Of a DNA stretch of 64,000 bases, positions 11,695 to 22,108 are shown one piece after another. Location of the stretch: positions 108,470,661-108,534,660 of the forward strand of contig NC_073746.1 in the NCBI RefSeq assembly GCF_029784135.1, read 5' to 3'. Position 1 is the first letter of the stretch. Each line of letters opens with the position of its first letter. The stretch comes from Toxorhynchites rutilus septentrionalis (Eukaryota > Arthropoda > Insecta > Diptera > Culicidae). The position numbers were made by a program, and so were the translations under genes. Below the pieces are notes generated by a model. It saw only the letters and a program-made list of their open reading frames with translations, was not told the origin of the DNA and did no database searches.

Positions 11695-12549
11695 AATTTA
11701 AAATGAAACTGTATATTTACATCTGGCATGCCTGGTCGTGAATAACGAACACAAAGAGGCAAATGTTGTGAATATCGCCAAACACCAAACCATCAGCTAG
11801 ACTTTTGAGTGTCGCACTATTCTGACATTTCAGCAACAGGACACTCACCAAGGAGCTCGGATTTCTGCTGTCAAGTAGAAGCTCACCTTGTGTTAGTGTT
11901 GTGATAATACTCTTCTCACACTATTGGTCTGGCTTTGGGATGGTCACCAAAGATAATCGTAGTTCCAAATTGCGTTGATTAGCTTTGTGTGAGTATCATC
12001 ACTTGATTCTCACGACAAATCGCAGCTCTGTGGGGAATCCGCTTTATCAAAACATGCAAGTCGGGGTGTTTTTTCCCACTGAGCTGTGTTTCCCTAACAC
12101 GGACTTCAAAATTAATGTGCCTGAGAGAATCCGCTTTGCAAATACATGCAAGTCGGGGGTATTTTTTGGAGTTGAGTACTTTTGTACTCTTTTGTCGTTG
12201 TGCAGACAGAAATATGTTTCCCTCAAACGTACTTTTAAATTGAGAGGCCTGGGGACATCGTCATTTCAGATACTAGAGGCGAATGAACTTTCGCGGCTCG
12301 AGAACTACGTAAACATGAGATGTGCAATAATTTCAGAGGAAAATGTAAAATACAATGATCGTTTGACAATTTTTCCGTTCACATATTTTGGTAGTCCTAG
12401 ACATGAGATCAAACGTAAAAGGACGTTCATCGAATTGATTTGTAACGATGAACATAATCTATTACAAAAATTTCGATGTATTCTAAAATAATATTTGAAG
12501 TGGTAAATAAGTGGTTTGCATAATATAATTGCGTAGTTCTACGGTATAT

Positions 12550-12640
12550 GCGGTCGTGTCCTAGATACAACCCCATACAATTTTTTGCAAATTTTCCGAT
12601 GCCCTCTGAACACTGTTCCTTACGTTTCGTGTCACCATAG
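12550..12640. repeat. GCGGTCGTGTCC terminal module
   Basis: GCGGTCGTGTCCTAGATACA followed by ATACAATTTTTT is shared with 6911-6990 and 38185-38225, and inverted at 38330-38390. In each case it abuts a CGTAGTTCTACG end. Confidence 0.55.
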
Positions 12641-12811
12641 AGCACCGGTAATTTTCAAAAAATGTCCTAATTGAATATCTATCCGAAATCTTCGATGTGT
12701 ATGTGTGGGACGACGCGATAATGATCAATCGTCACGTGTGGACACAGTGGAGAACCGACCGTTCATCAATCCTTTCCCAACACAGATGTATAAAATATGA
12801 AAAAAATGGCT

Positions 12812-13705
12812 GGGTTATATCTATGATATAACCGCAAGGTTGACGTGGGACTATCTTAGCTTAGTAACCATTTGTATGTATTGATTGCAGTTTGCATGTA
12901 TTTGCAATGGCGATTTCCCCAGACACCTTGGTTTAGAAGTCTTTATAGGTAATCAGATTTCAGTCGGAACAAAAATACTCCCAACCTGCATGAATTTGCA
13001 ATCCCAATTTCCCTGGACACCTTGTTTCTGAAGCCTGTGTTGGGGAAACATATTTTATTCGGAACAAATTGCCCTCGACTTGCATGTATTAGCAATGCCA
13101 ATTTTCCCTCGCTCCATGGATTAGAAGTCTGTGGTAGGGAAACACATTTCAGTCGGAACAAAAATGCCCCCGAATTGCATGTATTTGCAATGCTAACTTT
13201 CCCACGCTCCTTGGACTTGAAGTCTGCGTTAGGGAAACGCATTTCGGTGGGAACAAAAGCTGCCCCTACTTTCATGTATTTGCAATGTCGATTTCGCCAA
13301 TGCTGCTTGGTTTTGAAGTCTGTGTTAGGGAACATATTTCGGAGAGAACAAAAGTCCCCCTACTTTCATGTATTTTCAATTCCGATTTCCCCAACGCTGC
13401 TTGGTTTTAAAGTCTGTGTTGGGGAAACCGTAAATCGGGCCAATCAAAACAAGGCAGTTAGGGCGTTTAGATAACGCTTAACATTTTACAGTTATTCAAT
13501 TATTTATCTAATGAAAAATTACATTTTATTAATTGCGATAGATGCGTAGAAATATTCCCTATCAATTGATGCAAACATCTTTCCGATCCAGTAGAAAATG
13601 TTCGAGTTATAAGCATTCGAAATCTTGCATTTTTTCCTGCATGTTCAGTGTTTATGTTTTCATTTTACCCCCCATATATTCCGGTTAGACGTAGTCCCAC
13701 GTCAA
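12812..13705 (-). mobile_element. TTGACGTGGGACTACG-ended element
   Basis: Inverted relative to the copy at 56063. The left end is the module GGGTTATATCTATGATATAA-CCGCAAGG followed by TTGACGTGGGACTA. The right end is CCGGTTAGACGTAGTCCCAC-GTCAA (13681-13705). The right ~270 bases match 59095-59360 and the copies at 9668 and 56063. The middle is a tandem array (12880-13435). No transposase is encoded. Confidence 0.7.
12880..13435. repeat. ~115-base tandem repeat, about five copies
   Basis: Each unit holds GTTAGGGAAACAC or close variants, TTTCAGTCGGAACAAAA, TTGCATGTATTTGCAATG and CTTGGTTTTGAAGTCTG. Units are 75-90 percent alike by eye. Because the unit lacks stops in several frames, it makes artefactual open frames on both strands (12943-13335, 13022-13474). 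Related units occur at 9840-10010, 12010-12250 and 56350-56750. Confidence 0.85.
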
Positions 13706-15390
13706 TATTCGAACAGAATGCAAGTTATTCATATTATGTGAACAGAACACAAGCTCACATTATGACAGTATAATTCTGAAAAGCTGGATTCCACGTCGTG
13801 TACGATATTATCACGTACAAATTCACTAACATATGCGGGCACAGAAAATAAATGGGACAGAACATACACTGAAACTATCCGGAGTCCCTCCACCTATACT
13901 CGAAGCACACCCAAACGAGTGGATTGTGGCGCTCGCTCTTTTTCAGCAAAGTAACATGCATAAATCATCCGGTAAATGAGTGTCATAAAGCTGTGGAAAC
14001 TCTACTGAATTATGCGACGATTTTATTGTCCCGGCTACCGAAGCCGCTGCTGAGGACATCACGACAATGTTCGCAGCAGGGAAGAAATCCATAAATAACA
14101 CGCAACCGCCATTATATAGTGTACCTCTAATTACTGAAAATCCTGCACGGCATGCGCCATTATCCGTGACAGACTGACTAACTTGCTCATTTCGGAGCGG
14201 CTAGATTTATGTCCAGAAGTTACCTTTTGATGTCTAGTATATTAGGAATTTCAAACATAACGTACACAGTTGTTGCTTGAATAATTACACTTTATGCACG
14301 TGCAACACGACTAAGTAGCCTAATTAGCAATCACTCAAGGAATCGTTAGAAAAAATGAATAATAAAAAAATTAATACATTCACACCGTCAAATTATAGCT
14401 TGCGAAAGTACAGCTATTAAAAATTCAAGACCGCCATAGTTTACCTCCTCCTCCTCCTTTCTCTTTGCCGTTTGCCACAATTTATGGGCTTTTAAAACAC
14501 CGTCTAGTTTTCATTTCGCTTCCAGACAAGTGTCGTTAAATTTTGCTGAGCTTTTAATTTTGATCGCTCCGAACGTGAATGGCTTGAGATTTTTTTTCCG
14601 CCTGAAACCAGACCTAACATAAAATGTAAAAGTGCTTACCCACCACCCCTCATTTCTCATTTTTGGGAGAAAAGGATTTCATCGTAAGTACGTTGCAGCC
14701 AAATACTTTCCCAGCGCAACAGTTTATCACTGCTCGAAGTGTTTGACGAGAGGAACCAGCGAAAAAAAACAAGTCGACAAGTCGGCGTGAGAGCTTTGAG
14801 AAAGTGTTTTCCCCTTTTTGCTCCGAGGTCGTAAGCTGAGTTCCGAATGCTGAGCGACCAAGCACAAGCCCGTAGGCATGACTCGGAGCTTTTGAGAATG
14901 ATATCTCACGTTGAGCATCGGAGCTTTTCGGGCGCCTCTGGTGGTGGTTGCGCTGGAAAATTTCCCACGCTTTCCGTTTACCACCCACGCGGCCAAGTTG
15001 TGTGCGCTTATGTCGACTTTGGATTGTATTACCAGCGGCGAAATAAACTAGTGCTGGAACTAAAGCGCGAACGACTAGTGGCGCTATCTTCGAGAGAATG
15101 GTAAAAACTATTGAATCGGTGGGGTGGTTCGGTTAATTGTTGCTTCAGAAACACATAGTCATAGATAATATGTGTCATTGTCGATATACAATCATTAGTT
15201 TGTGAATAGTTTTTTGGGCGATTTTCATATATTCGATTTTCTTTATAATTCATACGTCAAAATAAAACTGTAATGCTTTTTCCCTCATTATCATAGAGTC
15301 ATGATGTCAATTCTAGTCAGGTGGAGAACACCAATATTGCCCTAATCAATACGTTTGCTAGACTTTTTTGAGGTATATGCGTTTGTCCCT
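13706..15390. other. Unique DNA, no gene recognised
   Basis: Mostly single-copy within the window. 14500-15110 is GC-richer, and minus-strand frames at 14650-14996 are basic. A few blocks on the minus strand vaguely resemble a scrambled histone H3, such as CGTGAGAT followed by CTCAAAAGCTCC, but the match is too short to call. No element termini seen. Confidence 0.35.
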
Positions 15391-15391
15391 T

Positions 15392-15540
15392 GGCGGTCGT
15401 TTGTCTGCTCTCAGCTACCACAGCAAGGAAGTTTACTAATCTTATACTTTATGCAACAATGTATCAATTTATATTTTTTTAACGAGTTTTAATTTCTAGT
15501 GAACTTGTTCACGGATCAAAACGGTGATCCAAGTCATATT
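15392..15540 (+). repeat. Dispersed repeat, copy 1
   Basis: The block from GGTCGTTTGTCTGCTCTCAG through GTGAACTTGTTCACGGATCA is repeated in direct orientation at 48622-48765 with about 80 percent similarity by eye. Family unknown. Confidence 0.6.
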
Positions 15541-15965
15541 CCTTAAATGCGACATCAATTTACACCTGCAGCCAAACCTGAATTGCTAATACTACGAGCA
15601 GAAAAATGATGATTTGATGAATTGATTTTTTTTCGACCAGATGTCCAACCCCGCCTTAAGGCGGATTACTGGTTTTGTGGTATAAATAAAAAATTTGTGA
15701 CTTTAAAAAAATTCCGTTATGTTTTTCGATTCCCTCATCAAAAATACGATCTACTATAGATTTTCACGCGAATAAAAAAATGGGCTTCAGAGGGTTAATC
15801 ACCTCGACTCGTTGTTGGATCGTATATCTTTCCATTATGAAATGGCAAGCCTTACTGAAGATAAATGTCAATTTGGCATCGTTTGCTGTCCCTATCGGTC
15901 TATTATTGTAGCGTCCCTGTTGAAATACCCTATAACAAATTTACTCCATTGTTTTCGTTTTTTTA

Positions 15966-16841
15966 TGTAGGGGTAGTGAGGGTAATGTAGCCACGTAGGG
16001 TAAAGTGGTCACCGGCTTGTTTGGTAGTATAACTATTGACTATTGACAACGTATCATCCTATATTTGATGAATTTAATGACTTTCGAGTCACCCTGTACT
16101 ACAGTGGAGCTGTCACATGTCAAGATATAAATAAAAACAAAAAACGCTCTCTCGGTAGCCATTCGGCCGTAGTTTTGGCCGTTTCGAATTTAAGGAATTT
16201 CTAGTGAAATTTAGTCTATTTGACCTGATATTTGCGACAAATCAACAGTTTGAACGACTGTTCACATATTCTAGCGGAGGTGAACAGATATTTTGTTCAA
16301 TTTCAGCAAGTGGTCAGTGGAGGATTACTACTGACAATGTTCTGTTTTCAAAAGCTGATATACCTTATCATCTCCTGCTCTTAAAGGGGTCCCTTTTGTA
16401 GTTTTGATCCAGGAAAAATATGCCACTCCAACCAAAACCAAGCCTCATTTTGAAAAAACGGTATGTGTTTCTTTGTACGTATGAGAAAATTTCAATTACG
16501 ATTATAGGTGAATACGCCTAACTCATTTCATACATGTACCTACTATTTCAATTATGACTTAAACAAATTTGGCCAAGAAAACATGCATAAATCTATCTCT
16601 TCTAGCGTGATATGTGCGAGTGACCACTTTATCTCCTCACTAAACAAATGTTCGATTTTTCAACCTTTTTTTCTTATAATGTAAAATGTACTATTTTCAA
16701 TTTTCATAATAAAAACCACATACTATCTTGAACTACAATAAGTTAAGCTACAATATTCTTCGAAGAACGAAAATTTTAGTGGAACACAGGAACTGGGCAT
16801 GTTCCTTAGGGTGACCACATTCCCCCCAGTTCCCCTATGTA
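15966..16841. mobile_element. TIR element with GGGGTARTG...GGTCACC ends
   Basis: The left end reads TGTAGGGGTAGTGAGGGTAATGTAGCCAC. The inverse of the right end reads CTACATAGGGGAACTGGGGGGAATGTGGTCACC. The imperfect inverted ends, plus internal GGTCACC/GTGACCAC words at 15998-16012 and 16616-16627, suggest a non-autonomous TIR element with repeated internal motifs. The enclosed 65-codon frame at 16204-16401 matches nothing I know. Confidence 0.45.
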
Positions 16842-16845
16842 GAAT

Positions 16846-16986
16846 GAGCACTCAGACTGCATTCATGGCGTGTTATTTGGCATAGAAATCTCAACTAAGT
16901 ACTAATAATAAAAATGACGCAAGTAATACTACGTTAAGACGGCGAAGTTCCTCTAGGAACGTAAGTGCCAATAAGGAAGAAGAAGA
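16846..16986 (+). mobile_element. SINE family 1, 3' part
   Basis: Matches the 3' half of the SINE at 6240-6511, from CACTCAGACTGCATTCATGG to the GAAGAAGAAG tail. The tRNA head is absent. It directly abuts the preceding TIR element. Confidence 0.85.
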
Positions 16987-17039
16987 TCATTTCCATATTA
17001 GGGTCGTTCGAAAAATCAACTTTTTCCTCTTTTTTCCAA

Positions 17040-18060
17040 AAATGACTTTTTTTTAAATTCATAACCTTCGAACTACTACATAGAATACGATTTATTTATT
17101 TAATACGACATTTTATAACAAAAATGACTTTTTTTAAACGGTTTTATTTAGCTTGCCCTGTAATCTGTTTGTATGTTTGTAAGTTTGCAACATGTTTGTC
17201 TGTAACGTTTTACCACATTAATAGGAATTTGAAACCCTTCTTGTTGACCGATTGATTTGAAATTTGGAACACACCTTTATCTCTGTAGTTATTATTAAAC
17301 TGCGTATTTCATGATCTTGAAAATCCAAGATGACAGCCGCTACAAAATGACGGATTACATATTTTCTTAAAACCTTATCAATATGGGTTTTTTCCAAAAC
17401 CCCATCAATATAGGAATCAAATGAAAGGGCTTGACTAGTAGAACACAGTTATTTATGGAAAATGGAAATCCAAAATGGTCGCCACCACAAAATGGCGGCA
17501 TATATATATATTTTTTCCAAACTCTATCAATATGGGTATCAAATGAAAGGGCTTCACTAGTAGAACACAGTTATTTATGAAAAATACAAATCCAAGATGG
17601 CTGCCACTACAAAATGGTGGACTACATATTTTCTCAAAACCCGATTAATATGTGTATCAAATGAAAGGGCTCGAATAGTAGATCACAGTAGAACATAAAA
17701 AATCCAAATCTAAGATGGCCGCAATCACAAAATAGCAAATTACTTTATTAAACGGTTTTATTTAGCTTGAACTGTTTGTATGTTTGTATGTAGGTAGGGT
17801 TGTCCCACATTAATAGAAATCTGACCAATAGGAACTGACCCAATTTATAAAACATCTTAATCTCCGCTGTCATTTAAAAACTACTTATCTTGAAAAATCA
17901 AATTTGGCTGCCGCTACGAAGTAGCTGATTCCGTATCATCACAAAAAAGGTTGATTGAGATATGTGTATAAAACGAACGAACTTGACTTGGAGAACACAC
18001 TATGTATTTTCTGCAATCCACTCAATATCGGTATCAAATGAAATTATTTGACTGATAGAA
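17040..18060. repeat. Tandem repeat block, ~120-base unit
   Basis: The units contain AAGATGGCYGCCACTACAAAATGG, then CAATATGGGTATCAAATGAAAGGGCTT, then AGTAGAACACAGTTATTTATGAAAAA. Three well-conserved units lie at 17330-17720 and more diverged ones on both sides. Two copies of TTAAACGGTTTTATTTAGCTTG (near 17134 and 17748) mark a larger period of about 615 bases. Confidence 0.8.
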
Positions 18061-18129
18061 TACAGTACATTGGTTTTATTATAGAGAAATATTCTAATGA
18101 AGCAGATAATGTACTAAAAACTAGAAAGT

Positions 18130-18500
18130 AAAATAAGTAAAAAAAAACTTTTTGAGTTAAACGGTTTAATTGTGATTAAACATAATAATACATAAAAGCT
18201 AGAAAATAATTAGGCAAGTAGCAGTTAGCAGTTATCAAACCTCTCCTTCATTAGTCTAGGGCATTTATAACACTAAAATAAAATCGTGGGGCACGTTGGA
18301 TTTCCATTATCCACAATTAGCGACTTCCTCATATGTCCCACGATTGTATTTTTGTCTTATCAATGCCCTAGACTAATGAAGGAGAGGTGTGATAACTGCT
18401 AACTGCTACTTGCCTAATTATTTTCTAGCTTTTAGTATATTATTATGTTCAATCACAATTAAACCGTTTAACTTAAAAAGTTTTTTTACTTATTTTATTT
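18130..18500. repeat. Foldback element with ~170-base arms
   Basis: 18130-18300 and 18332-18500 are nearly perfect reverse complements around a loop of about 30 bases. The shared arm includes GTTAAACGGTTTAATTGTGATT, CTAGAAAATAATTAGGCAAG and CTCTCCTTCATTAGTCTAGG. The arms would form a very stable hairpin. The outer ends run into sequence related to the preceding tandem block (TTAAACGGTTT). Confidence 0.85.
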
Positions 18501-18682
18501 TAAATTCATAACTTCTAAACTGGGCTGATTCTTATGATCGATATATTTATTTATTTATTTAAATCTGATTCATCTGACATCTATGGTCTTAATGAATAAA
18601 TATATAATAATATAGTACAATCATTTATACAATCGACGAACTAGTTAATCTGTTTTTAAAGCGGCTGGATGTCTCGCCGATA

Positions 18683-20689
18683 TCAAATAGATCCTCCACC
18701 AATGTGAAAGTTCGAATCATCGACGACAGCGGTTCGTTGTATCCGAATAAAGTACGATGAAATCTGTTCTGTAGCAAAGATTTGCTGTCGGAGAGGTCGT
18801 TGAGCAGCACGAAGGTCCAGTAATGAAAGTAGCCGAGGAGAATCAACTTCCCCATTGAACAGCTTTGATACGAAAATTGCCTGTTGTATTCTGCGTCTTC
18901 TCTCAAGAGTGTCCAGGCTTAAAAGTCTGCATCGATCCGGGTAAGCAAGAAGATTCAATGGATCGCGCCAAGGTAGATGACGCAAGGCCAACCGGATGAA
19001 TCTTCGCTGTACACGCTCAATCCTCAAATTCCAGAAAATCACATTTGGAGTCCAAACAACGGCTGCAGGTTCGAGAAATGGTCGTACTAAAGCGCAATAT
19101 AAGGACTTCAAGCAGTATGGGTCAGTGAAATCTTTCGCAATCTTCGAAATAAATCCGAGCTGTCGGTTTGCCTTAGCAATGATTGAGGTGTAATGAGCGT
19201 TGAAGTTCAATTTCTGATCCAGCACTACTCCGAGGTCAGTAACTTTTTCAACTCTTTCAAGCAAAGCACCGTCGATGCAGTAATCAAACTGTAACGGACT
19301 TTTGGAACGATGGAACGTCATGACGGAGCACTTCGGTACGCTGATAATCAGTTTGTTTAGATGGCACCAGTCAACAAACACATTCAGCAAATGTTGCAAG
19401 CGTTGGCAGTCTTCAGCTGAACGGATCATGCAGAATATTTTCAAATCATCAGCATAAATTAATTTGCAGTTCAACCCTAATTTCGCAGCAATGTCATTAA
19501 AAAATAATATGAACAACAAAGGGCCTAAGTTGCTTCCTTGAGGGACTCCAGAAGAATTGCAGAAGCACGAGGAAACGCAGCCATGAATTTTAACGCGCAG
19601 TTTTCTTTCCGTCAGGTATGATCTCATCCACGACACGAGTTTTGCAGATGATCCGAGACGTGATAGTTTAGCCAATAGTATGTTGTGGTCGATCCTATCG
19701 AAAGCCGCCTTCAGATCGGTATAGATGACATCGACTTGAGCCTTGCCTTCCATAGCAGTAATGCAGGTGTTGGTGAAGTTCAACAGATTCGTGGTGACCG
19801 ACCTGCCGGGCATGAAGCCGTGCTGATCGGTAGAGATGTAACGCTTGGATTGAGTAAGAATAACTTCACTGACGATGATCTCAAATAGCTTGGACGCAGC
19901 CGACAAACTTGTTATTCCACGATAGTTCCTGACGTTTCGTTTATCACCGTTTTTGAAGACAGGAAACATGAAAGACTCCTTCCAAATTTCAGGAAATACT
20001 CCATCATTGAGTGATCGGGTAAAGATGACAGAAAGTGGCTCGGCTAGATCAGCAGCGCAACGGCAGAACAATACCGATGGTATGCCGTCAGGACCCGGCG
20101 AAAGCGAACTTTTCAATTTTTTTTTTTTTTGCAGCGGAGATCACCATGGCAGGAGTGACCACGAACGTCGTCAAACTTATGACGTCCGAAGGAACACCTA
20201 AGGAGGCAAACTTAACTTGAGCTTCACTGGCTGGTATATGGTCAAACACGGATGTAAAGAACTTGGCGAAAAGCTCACAGGCATTCAGTATGAGTATTCG
20301 CTTCGACGTCGTTATAGAGCACGTTGCTTGGGAGGGTTGAGTTTTTCCTCTTACTGTTGACGAATTTCCAAAAGTTTCTCGGATTTTGTCGCAGATTGGT
20401 TTGCATTCTCAAGACGTGGGCCTTGTACAAAGTTGAATTCAGCTTACGATACGCATTACTTGCATGTTGAAACCTGAGTTTGCTGTCAGACGATTGTAGA
20501 ACACGATGTTTTCGCTGACAGGCGTTTTTTTTCGCGTTTCAGCTGTCGAAGTAAAGCCGTACTCCAAGAAGGCGAAACTGGACGTCTTCTGTGGGGTACA
20601 TTCTCCCGCAACCAACGTTGAATGGTGAAACAGAAATCGGAGGCCATTTCATTAACAGGCATTCAGGTATATCCAGTCAAGACATACAG
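18683..20689 (-). pseudogene. Non-LTR ORF2, linker and reverse transcriptase
   Basis: The long frame 20116-18683 (477 codons) is a reverse transcriptase that copies the element RNA at the target site. It has SPGPDGIPS near residue 6, a NYRGITSLS block near 64, a TDLKAAFD block (first catalytic Asp near 134), SSGVPQGSNLGPLLF near 188 and YADD at 221-224. A thumb and C-terminal domain follow, with ERVQRRFIR. All catalytic residues are present. Upstream (20117-20689) the linker between endonuclease and RT can be followed in shifted frames (IQRWLRENVPHRRRPVSPSW, then RKLNSTLYKAHVLRMQTNLR). A T-rich stretch at 20119-20131 disrupts the frame just before the RT. It should join the endonuclease part but does not. 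Confidence 0.9.
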
Positions 20690-22108
20690 TCAGTAGTCGA
20701 TTTTTCCAAAATCGGGGGTGTATTCATCGGCAACAGGATACCCGTCACTGTACTGGCACGTACGAGGTACTGGTAGAGATATTTCCAATGGTGGATGATG
20801 CGTATCCACGGGTAACAGTGCAACCACAGCTGTATTGACGATTACATTACAGCCATTTGAGCAAAAAACAAGATCAAGAGTTCGATCCAGTTGATTGCGG
20901 TGCCAATTGACTTGACTTAAATTCAAAAAGTCCATTCCATCGATTAGAGCAGCACTCGACGCAGATACCGTCGAAGCTCCTGCTGGTAAAACTTCGCCGC
21001 CAGCACTCTGCAACCACTGTAGGCGAGGTTGGTTGTAATCACCACAAAGCAGCACCTGATCTACACATGTAGCATTGTCACAAAGATCACGAACAGAGGC
21101 CACATGTTCATCTATCAACTCCACGTCGCGACTACGATCAGGTGGGATGTACACAGCACCGATTGCTAATCGTTTACTTCCGATGACAATGACGGCAAAC
21201 ACCTGTTCCAATCTTTCCTCGTGAGGCGTGTGAATTTGCGTACAAGAATAGCGATGGTGAACCGCTATTAATACGCCACCGAAGCTCGTTTTATTGCTGT
21301 TTATACAACTACGGTCACAACGAAAAACGTCAAATGTCGATCCAAAGATTTGCAGAGAATCGATACAATCGTTTAATCCAGTCTCTGTTAATATGATGAC
21401 GTCGTAGTTACAGTCCGTAACCGCCAAAAGCAAATCGTCGATTTTAGTCCTAACACCTCGGACATTTTGGTAGTACAGCCAAACACAATCGACAGGGGCA
21501 GCAACGGGTTGTGGTGGCAACCATACATTGGTTGCATCGCTAGAACCAGTGGACGGATGAGAATCTGAAGAACTAAAAACACTGTCGTACTTGCCGAGAA
21601 CAGCGTGGTGGAAGACCCCTTCTCTGACCCCACTCACAGGGCCAGGACGACTGCTGAGCGATGGCTGGAGGATCTCGACTGTGGCAGGGGGATTAGGGGC
21701 TTCCATGAAGCCGGTTTCGTAGCGTCCTGGAGATGAAGTTTGTTGTGCAGAGGATTCATTATGGTGTTGTGGAGAACCAGAGGTAATAAAGCTGTAATAT
21801 GAAGGTTTTTCAGCGTATCTGGTGCTCGTAATAGGAGGGTACTTGCCAGAGAGCGCAAGTTGGAAGACTCCGTCTCCAGAACTGAACACAGGGCCAGGAC
21901 GACTTGGAAGCTGGTGGTTGAGGTTGTGATGCAGCGCGACTGTGCCAGACGGATAAGAGTCCTCCATAGTGCCAGAAATGGTGCGTCCTGTGTTCTTTTC
22001 TGATGCTATGTCGAACCCAGACGAGATGAGATAGAGCCGTTTTTTGGTTGAATTCAAAAGCACGGACAGTGACTCCTTCAGGCCAGTACCAAGGATCGCC
22101 GACCACAT
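20690..22108 (-). pseudogene. Non-LTR ORF2, endonuclease part
   Basis: A 472-codon frame whose second half is an AP-like endonuclease, the enzyme that nicks target DNA to prime reverse transcription. It shows YYQNVRGVRTK, then ILTETGL (catalytic Glu), GGVLIAV, VYIPPD and LLCGDYNQP (catalytic Asp and Asn). It ends at a stop after FGKIDY, just before the linker to the RT. The first ~200 residues lack a known domain. They contain an imperfect internal duplication in which SRPGPV...GVF...GKY occurs twice, about 90 residues apart. The extreme N-terminus overlaps the end of ORF1 in another frame. Confidence 0.85.

Larger units (their letters stand above)
9989..12030. mobile_element. Non-autonomous hAT element carrying an RFC3 fragment
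   Basis: The element starts CAGAGCTGC and ends GCAGCTCTG, short terminal inverted repeats of hAT form. The perfect 8-base target-site duplication TGGGGAAT lies at 9981-9988 and 12031-12038. Removing it restores a continuous ~115-base repeat block of the host element. Subterminal regions carry many TCAC/GTGA words, as hAT ends often do. No hAT transposase is visible. Cargo: a SINE at 10277-10432, the RFC3 relic at 10874-11270 (minus strand) and a SINE fragment at 11598-11694. Confidence 0.8.
9668..12545. mobile_element. TTGACGTRG-family element split by a hAT insertion
   Basis: 9668-9988 and 12031-12545 together match the order of the element at 56063-56998: the TTCGAATGCTTATAACTCGA terminal region, the CCAATCA/CCCAACACAG block, ~115-base repeats, then the CAAACGTAAAAGGAC block. 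The right end closes with GCGTAGTTCTACG (12531-12543) and is followed by the GCGGTCGTGTCC module. The left-most terminus is missing or diverged before 9668. The two halves are separated by the hAT element 9989-12030. Confidence 0.6.

Noticed and set aside
11286..11762. 158-codon minus-strand frame upstream of the RFC3 relic
   Set aside because: Part of it is SINE-derived, the rest has no family signature, and it lies inside a non-autonomous hAT element.
12943..13474. Open frames of 130 and 150 codons on both strands
   Set aside because: Both come from the ~115-base tandem repeat. They are periodic, and related copies do not preserve the frame.
14650..14996. Histone H3-like relic on the minus strand
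   Set aside because: A few short blocks resemble H3 (around the LREIRRY region), but spacing and order are not maintained, and there is no stem-loop downstream.
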